Part shown: positions 29,892-41,398 of the stretch, in pieces | Numbering within the stretch: position 1 is the first letter of the stretch | Layout: the number at the start of each line of letters is the position of its first letter | NCBI RefSeq assembly: GCF_018320785.1 | Contig: NC_054878.1 | Coordinates: forward strand, 48,628,061-48,692,060 | Length of the DNA stretch: 64,000 bases | Direction: 5' to 3' | Source: Cheilinus undulatus | Lineage: Eukaryota > Chordata > Actinopteri > Labriformes > Labridae | Program-made: the position numbers and the translations under genes | The notes under the pieces: generated by a model | What the model saw: only the letters and a program-made list of their open reading frames with translations | Told to the model about the DNA's origin: nothing | Databases searched by the model: none

Positions 29892-31779
29892 CCTCACAGT
29901 TCTGGGACTTAATGGAGGGGCACGGTGATAGGGACTTACCCAGAATGCAATCAGACTTCTGCTGTTTGGACATAAAGAGGTTCACACACAGACTTGTGAA
30001 ACTTTCCAGATGTTTTAAATAAATCTTAAGGCTTTTCTTTTGCCATTTCAAACTGATGTTTAATTCTCCTGAGGCCAGAGCTTTTGTTGGTTATGCATTT
30101 TTGATACCTCCTAGTTTTTTTGGAATAAGTAGGACCTGATAAAAATAATAACTACACATGGAATCGCAACAAAAAAGTAATTTGAAAACCCCCATGTCCT
30201 CTTGACACTTTGCCACCGTCCGTCTGTTTAAAGGACCAAGGAGTCTCTTTAAAGGTCACATGTTTGACCCTGGTAAGACTAGTTTATATTAGTCTCAGAG
30301 GTCCCTAAAACATGCCAGTGAATTTTGTTGCTGAAAAAACACTCCATTATTGGATGTTTGCATGTCTAAAAACCCTCTGTTTGCTGTCTGACTCCGCCCG
30401 TCTCAGGAAATTGATGTGGCTTAATGGATGTGGCTCTCCCAGCTGATAGGAGGATCAGGAGGGGAGGGCTTAACTTTCTTCCAAAAGGGGAGGGCCAACC
30501 GAACCTGGGGGCGGGCTAAGACCCCACATGACATCATGAAGGGAAAATCTGAGAACGGCTTGTTTCAGCACACATTTTCTGAAAGGTGGAGAAAGGGGAA
30601 GTGGGATTTTTCTGATTCTTTGGGAGAATGTGGACAGATCAGGTGAACACGTTATTTTAGAAAAGCCTGAAAAGGTTTGTTTTTTTTTTCAAACGTCTGA
30701 CTTCACAGCCATGAGAAATTAATAACAGGCATGTTAAAGCCATCTTTAAAACAAAGAATCAGAGGATGTGTGTCCCTATGCAAGAGCACGTAACCCATAG
30801 CCAAAACCTGCAAAATAGTGACCAAAACACAGAGGCTTTCTGGGTAAATATTAAAAGGGTTCACAAGTTTTTTAATGATGCGTATGTTTGAGCCAGCACT
30901 GTTTTATGGTCTATTCTTATTACATTATTACATAAAGCGGCGTTATTACATAATGTGGTGCTACAAGCCTCCTTAAAGGAGCAACCCTCACTAAAATCAC
31001 TGAAGAATGCCACTACTACTGTTGGTACCTTAAACAGTCCAACTTCAAAAACAGTGAAATATCCCTTTAAGGCTTTTAAAATGACCCTTCATGGTTGTGT
31101 GTGTATTTGTGTGTGCTGGAACATGTGCAGCGTGTCCAGTAGCTGTTGATCCTCACAGCGATGTTGCGACATGACGGCTGCCTCTGTTATTGTATCTGGT
31201 GGGTTAAAATTAGCCGTGTGATCCCAGCAGCCCCCCGTTCTCTCACATGCAGGCCGCACAGACCCCCAGACCCAAACTCACACACTAGATCCACACCTGC
31301 TGTAGTCTCGTCTATTCTGAGAGCTCCCAAATATGGTCAAACTGCAGGAAACACACTCGTTTACACAGGAAAGCACAGAAAATACAAAACATGGACATTT
31401 GACACTTTACTTTTGATGTAATGTTTGTTTCGTCACTTCAGGCTCCCCCCGAGTTACACAATCAACCAAAGCTCCTCCTACTGGCATTTTCAGCCGTCAG
31501 CCACATTCAAATGAGCAACCTGATGATGTTTACACACTCAGAACCTAAACCAACACATGGAGAGGATTTAAAGTTCAAATTATGTTAACAATCAGAACTA
31601 TAACAATGATTTCAAGCATTAAAATAATTACATTTAATCAATCAGCCGGTTTCTCATTCTTGTTTACTTGAATTTAGGCCTTCATCCACGTACAAAACAA
31701 GCAATGGAGCTTAGCTTCACCATGAACGTCATTAAAGCACACAGAAACGGCTTGATGGAAGACTTCACATCCACAGCCT
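29892..31779. other. txlnb first intron, distal part
   Basis: No coding exon recognised. A segment at 30250-30660 (GTCACATGTTTGACCC, then ACATGACATCATGAAGGG) resembles repetitive fish DNA but has no second end in this window. Confidence 0.4.
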
Positions 31780-32421
31780 AAATTCACAGCCTGAATTGTC
31801 CATCCAATGCCATTTCAATGCCATATTTCTGCCTCTGAAGCCTCAAAATAAGCTAAACACTGCAAAACCTTAATCTCAGCAAGTGTATTTGTCTACTTGT
31901 TGGTGGAATATTTCTTTATATCCACCCACCAAGTGTAGTTGAGCATCTTTTTTTTGGTATAAAAAGCAAAACTAAGGCCTAAATTGTCCATCCAATGCCA
32001 TTTCAATGCCATATTTCTGCCTCTGAAGCCTCAAAATAAGCTAAACACTGTAAAACCCCAAGTCTCAGAGAGTGTATTTGTCTGATTTTTGGTGGAATAT
32101 TTCATCACACTTTATATCCCCTACAAGCGTAGTTTAGCATCTTATTTTACGGCATAAAAAGCTGAAAAAAGGCTTTACTTGTTCATCCAATGCCATATTT
32201 CTGCATTTGAAGCCACAAACTAAAAAAACGTAAAAATCTTAGTGTATGTTTCTAATATTCATTCAGACGTTCTAAATTTACTTTAAAAAGCCAAATCTAC
32301 CCAACAATTCTAGTTTACAACATATTTTAAGGTATAAAGAGCAAAAAGTGAGGCCTGAATTGTCCATCAATGCCATTTCAGTGCCATATTTCTACTTCCT
32401 GGAACACAAAATAAAGTAAAC

Positions 32422-33906
32422 CAGTGATACTCAACGCGTGGCTCTTGAGCCACATGTGGCTCTTTTGTGAGGATTTGTGGCTCATCTGTGTCTTAATTTG
32501 AAATATTATTGCCCAAAAAATCATTCATTATATTCATTGCAAGCAGTGTTAATTTTGTCGACTTAAACTATGACTAAAACTATTCATCGACAGCCTTTTT
32601 TTCCATGACAAAAGAAGACTAGACTAAGACTAACACAAATAGATCTGTGATGACGACAAACCCACAAAAACTAAGTTTAGTGACTGAAACTAGACTAAAA
32701 TGTAGTTTTTTTTCCATCGGACATTCAAAATGCCTGCTCTGTTTGTGCTTTGTAAACAATGTACCATTGCTGTAAGAACTTAAGAACCTTCATTTCAACC
32801 CTTATTTGCAATTTTTTGCCCCTTTTTTGAGAGGGACCTGGATGCATTGGAGGACCTCCACTTCACATCAGGAGTCAGATGAGCGCCGCCATATCTCATC
32901 TTCTAATACAGGAAGTCCCTTAAACTGAAAATCTCCTTTGTTGTTTTCTTTGTGCATCGCCGCCGTGTTAATAGAGCCAAGTTCGTCACATAAGGAAATA
33001 CAAGTAGACGAAAAATACGTGAGTTTTCGTGTTAACAAGCACAGCGACGACATCAAATTAATTTTAACAAATCCATCTATGATACAAAATCACGTATCAC
33101 TGAGCACAGACATACTATGTGAAAGCAGATTGGCTGGCCGGACGCTGACATCGCCGCCATGTTGCCAGAGGCAAGTCGGCCAAGTCATATACAGTATGAC
33201 TTCAATACAGTAGACAAGGATTGTGCACGTTTTCAGAATAAAATGAATTTGAATGAATTTGGATCATAGAATAAATGTAACGTTATTGCTGTGCTTGTTA
33301 ACCCGAAAACTCGCAAATTTTTCTTCTACTTGTATTTCCTTATGGTGGACTTGCCTCTATTGACATGGCGGCGACACACGGAGAAAACAACAAAGAAGAC
33401 GTTCAGTTCAAGTGTCTTCTGGAATTAGAAGATGAGATATGGCGGTGATTTTCCGACTTCCAGTGTGAAGTGGAGGTCCTCGGATGCATCCGGCTACTTT
33501 TGCCTTTTTTACATTTTTGCCACTTTTAATCAATTTCTGCTGCTTTTAGCCCATTTTTACCACTTTTATCCTGCTTTTTTGCATTTCCCCCTCTTTTTTG
33601 CCACTTCTTGCCAATTTAAGCCGCCTTCTGCCATTTAATGCCAGTTTTCTCCATTTTCCCACCTATTTGAAGCTTTTGTTTTTGTTTATTTTGTTCTTTT
33701 TTTTGCTGCTTTTTTACCACCTTTACCTCAATTTTTGCCCCTTTTCACCCATTTTTTGCCACTTTATTGCCACTTTTTGCCACTTTTCATTTATTTTTAT
33801 TGCCACTTGAACCCATTTTTGCCACTTTCACCATTTAGATTGTGGCTCTTGCAAAGACATTTTTCAACAGTTTGGCTCTTTGGTTGAGCAGAGTTGAGTA
33901 ACACTG
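32422..33906 (-). mobile_element. hAT-like non-autonomous element, copy C
   Basis: Left end CAGTGATACTCAACGCGTGG; right end reverse-complements to CAGTGTTACTCAACTCTGC. The 8-bp flanks AAGTAAAC and AACTAAAC match at seven positions. The interior pyrimidine array (ACTTTTGCCAC units) continues on both sides of a further inserted element, and another foreign segment (about 32545-32790, with GTTAATTTTGTCGAC) also interrupts it. Confidence 0.85.
32850..33481. mobile_element. Long-TIR element inside hAT copy C, possibly MULE-like
   Basis: Inverted arms of about 200 bp (about 32850-33060 and 33290-33481), for example GAGGACCTCCACTTCACA against TGTGAAGTGGAGGTCCTC, and ACAAGTAGA...TTCGTGTTAACAAGCACAG against its reverse complement. 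The flanks GGATGCATT and GGATGCATC form a 9-bp near-duplication. Long TIRs plus a 9-bp duplication fit Mutator-like elements, but there is no transposase to prove it. Confidence 0.6.
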
Positions 33907-34110
33907 AACTAAACACTGAAAAATCTTAAATCTTAGAGAGTGTATGCTTCTAATTTTCATTCAGATATTTCATTTTTACTTAAAAAAGCCGCCAAGTCTA
34001 GTTTACAACATACTTTAAGGTATAAAAAGCTGAAAATAAGGCCTAAATTGTTCATCCAATGCCATTTCAACATCATACTTCTGCTTCTGGAGCCACAAAA
34101 TAAATAATGA

Positions 34111-34779
34111 CATATTTTGTCTATGATTTAGACAAAAACACTCACTAACATTTAAGAGACAGTGGGTTTTAAAAATGCCAAATGTCTTACCTGCATTCAA
34201 ATATCTTAAGAAAAAAGTTTTCCTACAGAAATCTTCTTTGCAACACTCAAAAGCAATAATTTAGGGTTTTATAGTTACATTATTGAAGATTTATTTTGAA
34301 AAAGACTGTAAAAATTAACGCTGTGAACTTGTTGAAGCGTTCCTCACAGCTTTCTCTGAAAATCCAGTGCATCATGTAGCAACAGTTTAAGAGAAACTCA
34401 GCTTTAAATACTTAGTAGTACAACTGGAGGTGAATATGAAATATGTTTTCAAAATGCTTCTAAAGTGATTTTTAGGAATATTCAGACACCATGGTGGCCA
34501 TAATGGATCTGCTCCACTTGTTTTTCCAGTGTTAGAACATTTCAGCAGTCTCAGATATTAAATCAGTTTGTAAGGGAAAAACTGTGATTAGTAAAACCAG
34601 CCTGTAGTTTATTTTTAAAGCCCCAAGAGGAAAAAGGTGAGATTTAGCTGAACATTTAATCCTGTTAAAGATGTACAAAAGTAGTAAAATCAATGATTCT
34701 TTGGCTGGATTTGGCTAAAACACAGAAAAAGTTGAGATTTTACAGAAATGTAAGTTTTGCTGGAGTAAAAGAGTCTTAC
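34111..34779. other. txlnb first intron, proximal part
   Basis: Non-coding, with no repeat ends recognised. Confidence 0.4.
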
Positions 34780-34960
34780 CAGGATCAGTGGAGTGAAGGA
34801 GCGGAGGTGAAGAGTAGTCAGAGAGAGAGAGCAGAGGAAGGGGGGGGGGGGGGGTCTGCTGACAGGACGAACGACAGCTGACCCCCAAAATAACCCGACA
34901 GGCTCAGAGACGCGTTCACTGTCCTGACTGTGGAAGGGGGGAGGGGCCCTGCTGGAGCAA
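34780..34960 (-). promoter_or_regulatory. txlnb: Candidate txlnb 5' UTR exon and promoter
   Basis: On the minus strand a C/T-rich sequence ends in CACTGATCCTG followed by the donor GTAAGA at 34779, placed correctly for splicing to the acceptor just upstream of the txlnb ATG. It contains a run of 15 C (15 G on the plus strand at 34840-34854). A near-CArG sequence (CCAAAATAAC) at about 34885 would suit a muscle gene but has a mismatch. The transcription start is not defined. Confidence 0.4.
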
Positions 34961-35154
34961 ATGTTCCTGACTCATTTGTTAATAAAGTTGTGATTTGATA
35001 ACAACATGACACACCATCAGGTCTTATTGCACACAGGACGAGCTGTTCAAAGTTCTCTATGAAAGTGATGATTAAACCCTTACAGCTATTAAAGAAGCCC
35101 CAAAACAATAAAGACTGAAACTGTTTTATCTGGAATGACTTGATGAACAAACCC

Positions 35155-35870
35155 AATTCCAAAAAAGTTTGGTCGCTGTGTAGAATGTAAATAAAAGCAG
35201 AAGTCAATGATTGTCAAAACTCATAAATCCATATTTGATTCATAATCGAACGTAAACAACACATCAGATGTTAAACTGAGACATTTTACCCTGTAATGAA
35301 AATATCAGCTCATTTGAATTTGATGGCAGCAACACATCCAAAAAAGTAGGGACAGGGCAACAAAGGGCTGAAAAAGTAAGCAGTACTAATGAAAAACAGC
35401 TGGAGGAGCATTTGGGACTAAGGTGAATGGCAGCAGGTCAGTAACATGACTGGGTATAAAAGGAGTATTTTAGGAAGGCAGAGTTTCTCAGAAGATAAGC
35501 GGAAGTTTACAAATATGCAAAAAAAAAAAAGAGTCTTAAAATTGTTGAAAAATGTTTTTCAATATAAAATAGAGAAGACTGAATCTCCCAACATCTACAG
35601 TCCGTGTTATCATTAAAAGATTGAGACAAACTGGAGAAATCTCTGTGTCTGAATCTTTTGAAAACTTCACAGATGCCTGCCTTTATAACTGACAAAGAAG
35701 AAGAGCAACACAGACACTGAATAGACATGGAGTGATTAGAGACAGTTGTGACAAGTGGCTGAAACAGGTGAGGGCAACCAAAGTAAAAGAGGTCACACTG
35801 GAGGATGACCGATACAAACCAGGGCTGCAAGCAGCACTGGAGGGCCTTCATACACCAGTGCACGTCTAGG
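35155..35870 (+). mobile_element. Tc1/mariner-type transposon, 5' half
   Basis: It begins CCCAATTCCAAAAAAGTTTGG and continues through the family 5' region (TCAGATGTTAAACTGAGACA, TTTGATGGCAGCAACACATC). Coding-like sequence at 35580-35720 corresponds to the N-terminal half. It is truncated before the catalytic region and decayed. Confidence 0.65.
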
Positions 35871-35890
35871 TGTGACCTGTGTACTGCCTT

Positions 35891-37240
35891 ATTTCATTGT
35901 GACATTTGTATTTCATTGTGACATTTGTATTTCATTTTGACATTTGTATTTCATTTTGACATTTGTATTTCACTGTGACATTTGTATTTCATTGTGACAT
36001 TTGTATTTCACTGTGACATTTGTATTTCATTGTGACATTTGTATTTCTTTGTGACATTTGTATTTCATTGTGACATTTGTATTTCATTTTGACATTTGTA
36101 TTTCATTGTGACATTTGTATTTCACTGTGACATTTGTATTTCATTGTGACATTTGTATTTCTTTGTGACATTTGTATTTCATTGTGACATTTGTATTTCA
36201 CTGTGACATTTGTATTTCATTGTGACATTTGTATTTCTTTGTGACATTTGTATTTCATTGTGACATTTGTATTTCACTGTGACATTTGTATTTCATTTTG
36301 ACATTTGTATTTCATTGTGACATTTGTATTTCATTGTGACATTTGTATTTCTTTGTGACATTTGTATTTCATTGTGACATTTGTATTTCTTTGTGACATT
36401 TGTATTTCTTTGTGACATTTGTATTTCACTGTGACATTTGTATTTCATTGTGACATTTGTATTTCTTTGTGACATTTTTATTTCATTGTGACATTTGTAT
36501 TTCTTTGTGACATTTGTATTTCTTTGTGACATTTGTATTTCTTTGTGACATTTGTATTTCATTGTGACATTTGTATTTCTTTGTGACATTTGTGTTTCAT
36601 TGTGACATTTGTATTTCTTTGTGACATTTGTATTTCATTGTGACATTTGTATTTCTTTGTGACATTTGTATTTTATTGTGACATTTGTATTTCATTGTGA
36701 CATGTGTATTTCTTTGTGACATTTGTATTTCATTGTGACATTTGTATTTCTTTGTGACATTTGTATTTTATTGTGACATTTGTATTTCATTGTGACATTT
36801 GTATTTCTTTGTGACATTTGTATTTTATTGTGACATTTGTATTTCATTGTGACATTTGTTTTTCATTGTGACATGTGTATTTTATTGTGACATTTGTATT
36901 TCTTTGTGACATTTGTATTTCTTTGTGACATTTGTTTTTCATTGTGGCATTTGTATTTCATTGTGGCATTTGTATTTCATTGTGACATGTGTATTTCATT
37001 GTGACATTTGTTTTTCATTGTGACATGTGTATTTTATTGTGACATTTGTATTTCTTTGTGACATTTGTATTTCATTGTGGCATTTGTATTTCATTGTGAC
37101 ATTTGTTTTTCATTGTGACATGTGTATTTTATTGTGACATTTGTATTTCTTTGTGACATTTGTTTTTCATTGTGGCATTTGTATTTCATTGTGGCATTTG
37201 TATTTTATTGCGACATTTGTATTTTATTACGATATTTGTA
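35891..37240. repeat. 19-bp tandem array, about 71 units
   Basis: About 1.35 kb of GTGACATTTGTATTTCATT units. Variants at three positions (CATT, CTTT, CACT; TATTT or TTTTT; GACAT or GGCAT) recur in blocks, showing higher-order patterning. The 98-residue minus-strand ORF in it is an artefact: 19 bp is not a multiple of three, so all frames are sampled every 57 bp. It lies between the divergent txlnb and NLR genes. Confidence 0.97.
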
Positions 37241-37299
37241 CTAACTTGCTCATCAATTTTCCATCAGACACCGGCCTACTTTCCATGCCCAAAACCAAA

Positions 37300-37560
37300 C
37301 TCTGAACCTATGGAGACAGAGCCTTCAGTGCTGCAGCCCCCACCCTCTGGAACACTCTTCCTGCAGACATCCGTAGCGCTCCATCTCTGGACATTTTCAA
37401 AAAACGTCTCAAGCACCACCTGTTCACCACAGCCTCCAGTCTTCACTAAACCAGCCCTCACACTCATCCTACCCTCACATAGTTTGTCCATGTCTATGAG
37501 TTCCTGTAGAGCGTCCTTGGGTTTCTTGAAAGGTGCTATATAAATTCAAGATATTATTAT
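37300..37560 (+). mobile_element. LINE 3' fragment (L2-like)
   Basis: It encodes, with a frame slip, DRAFSAAAPTLWNTLPADIR and SAPSLDIFKKRLKHHLF, the C-terminal segment common to fish L2/Rex-type LINE proteins. This is followed by GGTGCTATATAAATTCAAG and a (TTA)n tail. It is heavily 5'-truncated, as is usual for target-primed insertion. Confidence 0.75.
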
Positions 37561-37900
37561 TATTATTGTTATTAGTATCTCATTGCCATTATATTCCTTT
37601 GTAATTGCACTTTTTTTCCACCAGTTTTTTTATTTTACTGGGTTGTTTTGAACTGGTCATGATGTGCTTTCTTTTTTTCCATTTCAGGCCTATTGCTTTA
37701 ATAGACAATGCGTATGTGTCTCTTCTTTATCTTCTGACACTGTGGACCGTTACACTGTCTCTGTGTATTGTCTGTTTGTTTGTTTCTTTTTTTGGGTGAT
37801 GACTGTACTGACTTCGTGCAGCTAAGTTGCACTTTTGTCCATGACAAATTTCTGTCAGGGGACAATAAAGTTAATCTTCATCCCCATCTCTCTCTGGTTA
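37561..37900. mobile_element. Possible second retroposon 3' end
   Basis: T-rich sequence ending CAGGGGACAATAAAGTTAATC, like a retroposon 3' terminus. No coding remnant. Confidence 0.3.
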
Positions 37901-37959
37901 TTTTGATTGAGTTAAAGGAAGCTGTAAAAAGCTGACCTTTGAGATTTCTCTCTCTTCCT

Positions 37960-38095
37960 GTGTTTGCATACCAGTTTGGACCTGTTCTGACTTTACTTGG
38001 AAGAGGAAGTGTTGCAGTCCTCACCTCAAATGCTCTCAGACACCAGCAGAGACGAGATGCAGGAGTGTGTCTTTAATCTGAGCTCACTTCAACAG
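37960..38095 (+). promoter_or_regulatory. Candidate 5' UTR exon of the NLR gene
   Basis: The sequence ends CTGAGCTCACTTCAACAG before a strong donor GTAAGA at 38096. It lies 4.6 kb upstream of the first coding exon on the same strand, a layout known for fish NLRC3-like genes. An ATG inside it (38056) opens a short frame. No transcript evidence is available here. Confidence 0.35.
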
Positions 38096-38589
38096 GTAAG
38101 AATCCTTCTCTGCGTTTGATGATCAGGATCACTGTGACCACACTGTGTGACTGTATGAATGTCTCTGGATACTGATTGGCTGATGAACTTTCATTCCATA
38201 TTCAGGCACTCCTGTACAGTTCTCTTTATAATTGGCCGTCCGTAACGTATTATTCACTCTTTACATGATTTATTTTACCTTAGATGATAACTTTTGTGCC
38301 ACTATTACACTGAAAAACAACCTCTGCCTTTCTACCCGCAGCCTCAAGACTTTAATGTCTCACACATATCCTGTCACGTCTTTCCTGCCAAATAGTTCTA
38401 AACAGTTCTGTACTTAAAATCACACCTTAGAACATACAGTATATGCTGCACAAATGTAGCATGCACTAAGCTGAATCACATTATTTTTTAAGACAATCAA
38501 AAACTGTGTTTGATCATGTGATTGCCTCATAACCCTCTATTTGACGAAGATGTCCAAAAACATAGCTCAACTCTTTCTGACCTAGATAA

Positions 38590-38855
38590 CCTGAGTAAAT
38601 GCAAAGGTCATTTTTTAAAATTATTTTATTTATTGAGAGAAAAAAAATATCCAAACCTACCTGGCCCTATGAAAAAAATTCAACTTAACCTAGGAACTGG
38701 TTATTTCCCTCTTGGTGGCAACGACTACAAGGAGGGGTTGTGATAACCACCAGTGAGTCTTTCACATCACTGTGGAGGAATGTTGTCCCACTCTTCTTTG
38801 CAGAATTGTGTTAAATCAGCCACATCGGAGGGTTTTCCAGCATGAATGGCTATTT
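38590..38855. mobile_element. DNA-transposon remnant
   Basis: Contains AATATCCAAACCTACCTGGC, GAACTGGTTATTTCCC and GTGGAGGAATGTTGTCCCAC, recognisable as decayed pieces of a Tc1-type repeat common in fish. No ORF survives. The call rests on remembered consensus phrases. Confidence 0.4.
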
Positions 38856-39049
38856 TGGAAAATATGCATTCCTTCTTACAATATAAATGCTCATATGATG
38901 TAGACCATGCTCATGTTTGGTATCATGTTTTTTCTGAGAATACCACAACTATATAAAATGAAAACTATATTTTAAGGTTTAATTTACTGTTAGAGCTCCA
39001 AAAATTACAAAACCTCCCAAAATGGATTTTTAAAAGTTATTAAAAACAG

Positions 39050-40332
39050 TACACCACGTTCGAAATTATTATGCAAATTGGATCTTAGTGTCATAAACAT
39101 TCATTTTTTTTTGTTTTCTAGTTAAACTCATGGATGGTGTTGTGTCTCAGGGCTCTCTGGATCACTGAAATCAATCTCACACGCCTGTGATCATTATTTT
39201 ACCAGGTGAGCCCAATTAAAGGAAAACTACTTAAGAGGGACGTTCCACATTATCAAACAGGCCACAGGTTTCAGCAATATGGGAAAGAAAAAGAATCTCT
39301 GCTGCTAAGAAGTGTTAAATAGTGCAATGCCTTGGACAAGGAATGAAAACATTCGATATTTCAGGAAAACTCAAGCGTGATCATCGTACTGTGAAGAAAT
39401 CTGAGGCTGATTCAGAGCACAGACGGGTTCCTGCAGATAAAGTTATAATGAGGAAGGTTTCTGATGGACAAATACATCAGATTAAGAGAGCAGATGCTAA
39501 AATACCATTACAAAGCTGCAAACAGGTATTTGAAGCTGCTGGTGCCTCTGGAGTCCCACCAACCTCAAGGTGTAGGATCCTCCAGAGCCTTGCAGTCGTG
39601 TATAAACCTACTATTCAGCCCCCCCTAACCAATGCTCACAAGCAGAAACGGTTGCAGTGGGCCCAGAAATACATGAAGACTCATTTTCAACCAGTCTTGT
39701 TGACTGATGAGTGCCGTGCAACCCTGGATGGTCCAGATGGAGGAGTAGTGAATGGCTGGTGGATGGCCACCATGTCCCAATGAGGCCGAGACGTCAGTGA
39801 GGAGGGGGCGGAGTCATGTTTTGGGGGGAGACAGTTCACATCAGAACAGCAGCTCTGGGAGGATATTCTGACATCTAGCTAAGAAATTCAAGCAGAAACT
39901 CTCCAAAAACTCACAAGTTCAATGGATGAAGAATAGTGAAGGTGATATCAGAGAAGGGCTCCTATGTTAACATGAACTTGGCCTGTTCAGATGTTTTTGA
40001 TTGAAATAGCTTTGATTTAAAGGGGTAGGATTAGAAAAGTTCATACTTCTTCCTACTCCTTTTCACTCATGTAAACTAAGATGCTTTAGAATTTGCAGAT
40101 GCAAGTTAGTATTTTGTTTTCATTTCTTGATGTTCACTTATTTTTATTTCTTAACTGTTTTAAGTTGTCATTTACATGGCCTAAATAAAGAAATCAAATC
40201 AAATCAAAATCAAAAATTTCAGTAAATATGACCTCCTAATACTGCACATTCAACAAATGACCATTTTCCATTCTTTACAACCTATGAAATGTTTTGAAAC
40301 CCTGTTGTGCATAATAATGTGGAACATTTCAC
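39050..40332 (+). mobile_element. Internally deleted Tc1/mariner element with transposase remnant
   Basis: The ends carry related inverted sequences: left ACGTTCGAAATTATTATGCA, right (reverse-complemented) TGTTCCACATTATTATGCA. A single 153-codon frame (39322-39783) encodes RTVKK..., IMRKVSDGQIHQIKRADAK, ASGVPPTSRCRILQSLAV, NAHKQKRLQWAQKYMK and LTDECRATLDGPDG, the middle of a Tc1/mariner transposase including the second catalytic Asp region (TDE). Upstream coding has stops. Downstream, after a frameshift (GGGGVMFW-like at 39805), coding jumps to a C-terminal scrap near 39850 (QQLWEDILTS). The catalytic final D/E region is deleted. Confidence 0.75.
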
Positions 40333-40957
40333 TATTGTTAATAATGTTAAGTTTAAACAAGCAATTTTTTTGGTAGGTATGCTCTTATGTTGATCTATTA
40401 GACTTGGATAATATACCTACCCATTATCTTCACTGTAGGAAATAAAATAAGTGAAATTAAACTATTTTTTAAATTGAAAATGAGTGGTATATTGTATGAG
40501 AAAAGGTCTATTTAGCCAAAAAAATAACATTTAAAACAGTTTTTGCATGGATATGAATACATACTAAGTCTGTTATGAGGTGAAAAACAATATTGGATGA
40601 TAACTTATTGGTTTTTTTAAAGTATTTTCAAGCTGAGTTAAATCACGGGTCAAATTTGACCCACCAACACTAAAGATGTGGGCAGCTTTCTAACACATTA
40701 CAAAGGTTAAAGATGATGTTTCAGTACAACTCTGGGCATCAAACTTCCACTCTGTGAAGTCTTAACCAATCAGATCAGGCCATTTTACAGTCTCCAGACT
40801 CTTTTGTGGGTGCCAGTCAGTACGGTTGTGTCAAAGACTAAAACTAAGGATATTTTGTCTACATTTTTATTTTAGTTTCAGTTACCTTTTTATGCACACT
40901 ATACAGTTTCAGTTACTTTTGTTGTAAAGCCTAGTTTTTTATTTCATTTCAGTTCAC
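40333..40957. other. Intergenic, no feature recognised
   Basis: AT-rich, no coding. 40820-40957 contains TTTTAGTTTCAGTTAC-type simple repeats also seen in inverse form near 45430-45590. Confidence 0.4.
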
Positions 40958-40961
40958 TTAA

Positions 40962-41351
40962 AGGTGCAGTGTGTAATATTTAGCCTAGTAGCATTTAGCT
41001 GAACAAACTTGGTAAAATAAAGCAAAACATTTCTAAGAAGGTCTATCTAAATAAGTGTTTAGTCATTTAAATTCAAAAGTAGCTATTTTGAAAAAAAAAA
41101 AAAAAACTCAGAATAAACTTTTAATTCATACATAGGGAGGGTCCCCTCCATGGATGCCGCCGTCTTGGATTTTTACATGTTTCCATGGTAACATAGAGGA
41201 AAAAAGGATAAATAAAGTTATTGTATTATATTGTACTGTATTCACATGACAGATACACATTAAATTCAACTGGTTGCCACAGTTTCCAGCAGAGAAATGC
41301 AATCTAGAACCTACTTCTAGATGTTGATATTCAGTTTTACACACTGCACCT
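40962..41351. mobile_element. TTAA-site MITE (piggyBac-type)
   Basis: Inverted ends AGGTGCAGTGTGTAA and TTACACACTGCACCT-type (15 bp, near perfect) are flanked on each side by TTAA (40958-40961 and 41352-41355). It is 390 bp with no coding. TTAA target duplication points to piggyBac mobilisation. Confidence 0.75.
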
Positions 41352-41398
41352 TTAAATGATTTTGCAATTTTAGTTTCAGTTAGTTATAGTGAACTATT

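Larger units (their letters stand above)
31780..34110. repeat. About 188-bp satellite, five units, split by a hAT
   Basis: The phrase TTGTCCATCCAATGCCATTT or a close variant recurs at about 31793, 31982, 32171, 32355 and, after the hAT, 34044. Removing the hAT restores spacings of 185-196 bp. Each unit also has CATATTTCTGC, CAAAATAA and GGTATAAAAAGC. Unit divergence is moderate. Confidence 0.85.

Noticed and set aside
36293..36589. 98-codon MSQRNTNVT-type repeat protein on the minus strand
   Set aside because: It lies in the 19-bp non-coding array; the frame changes every unit and has no conserved start or splice context.
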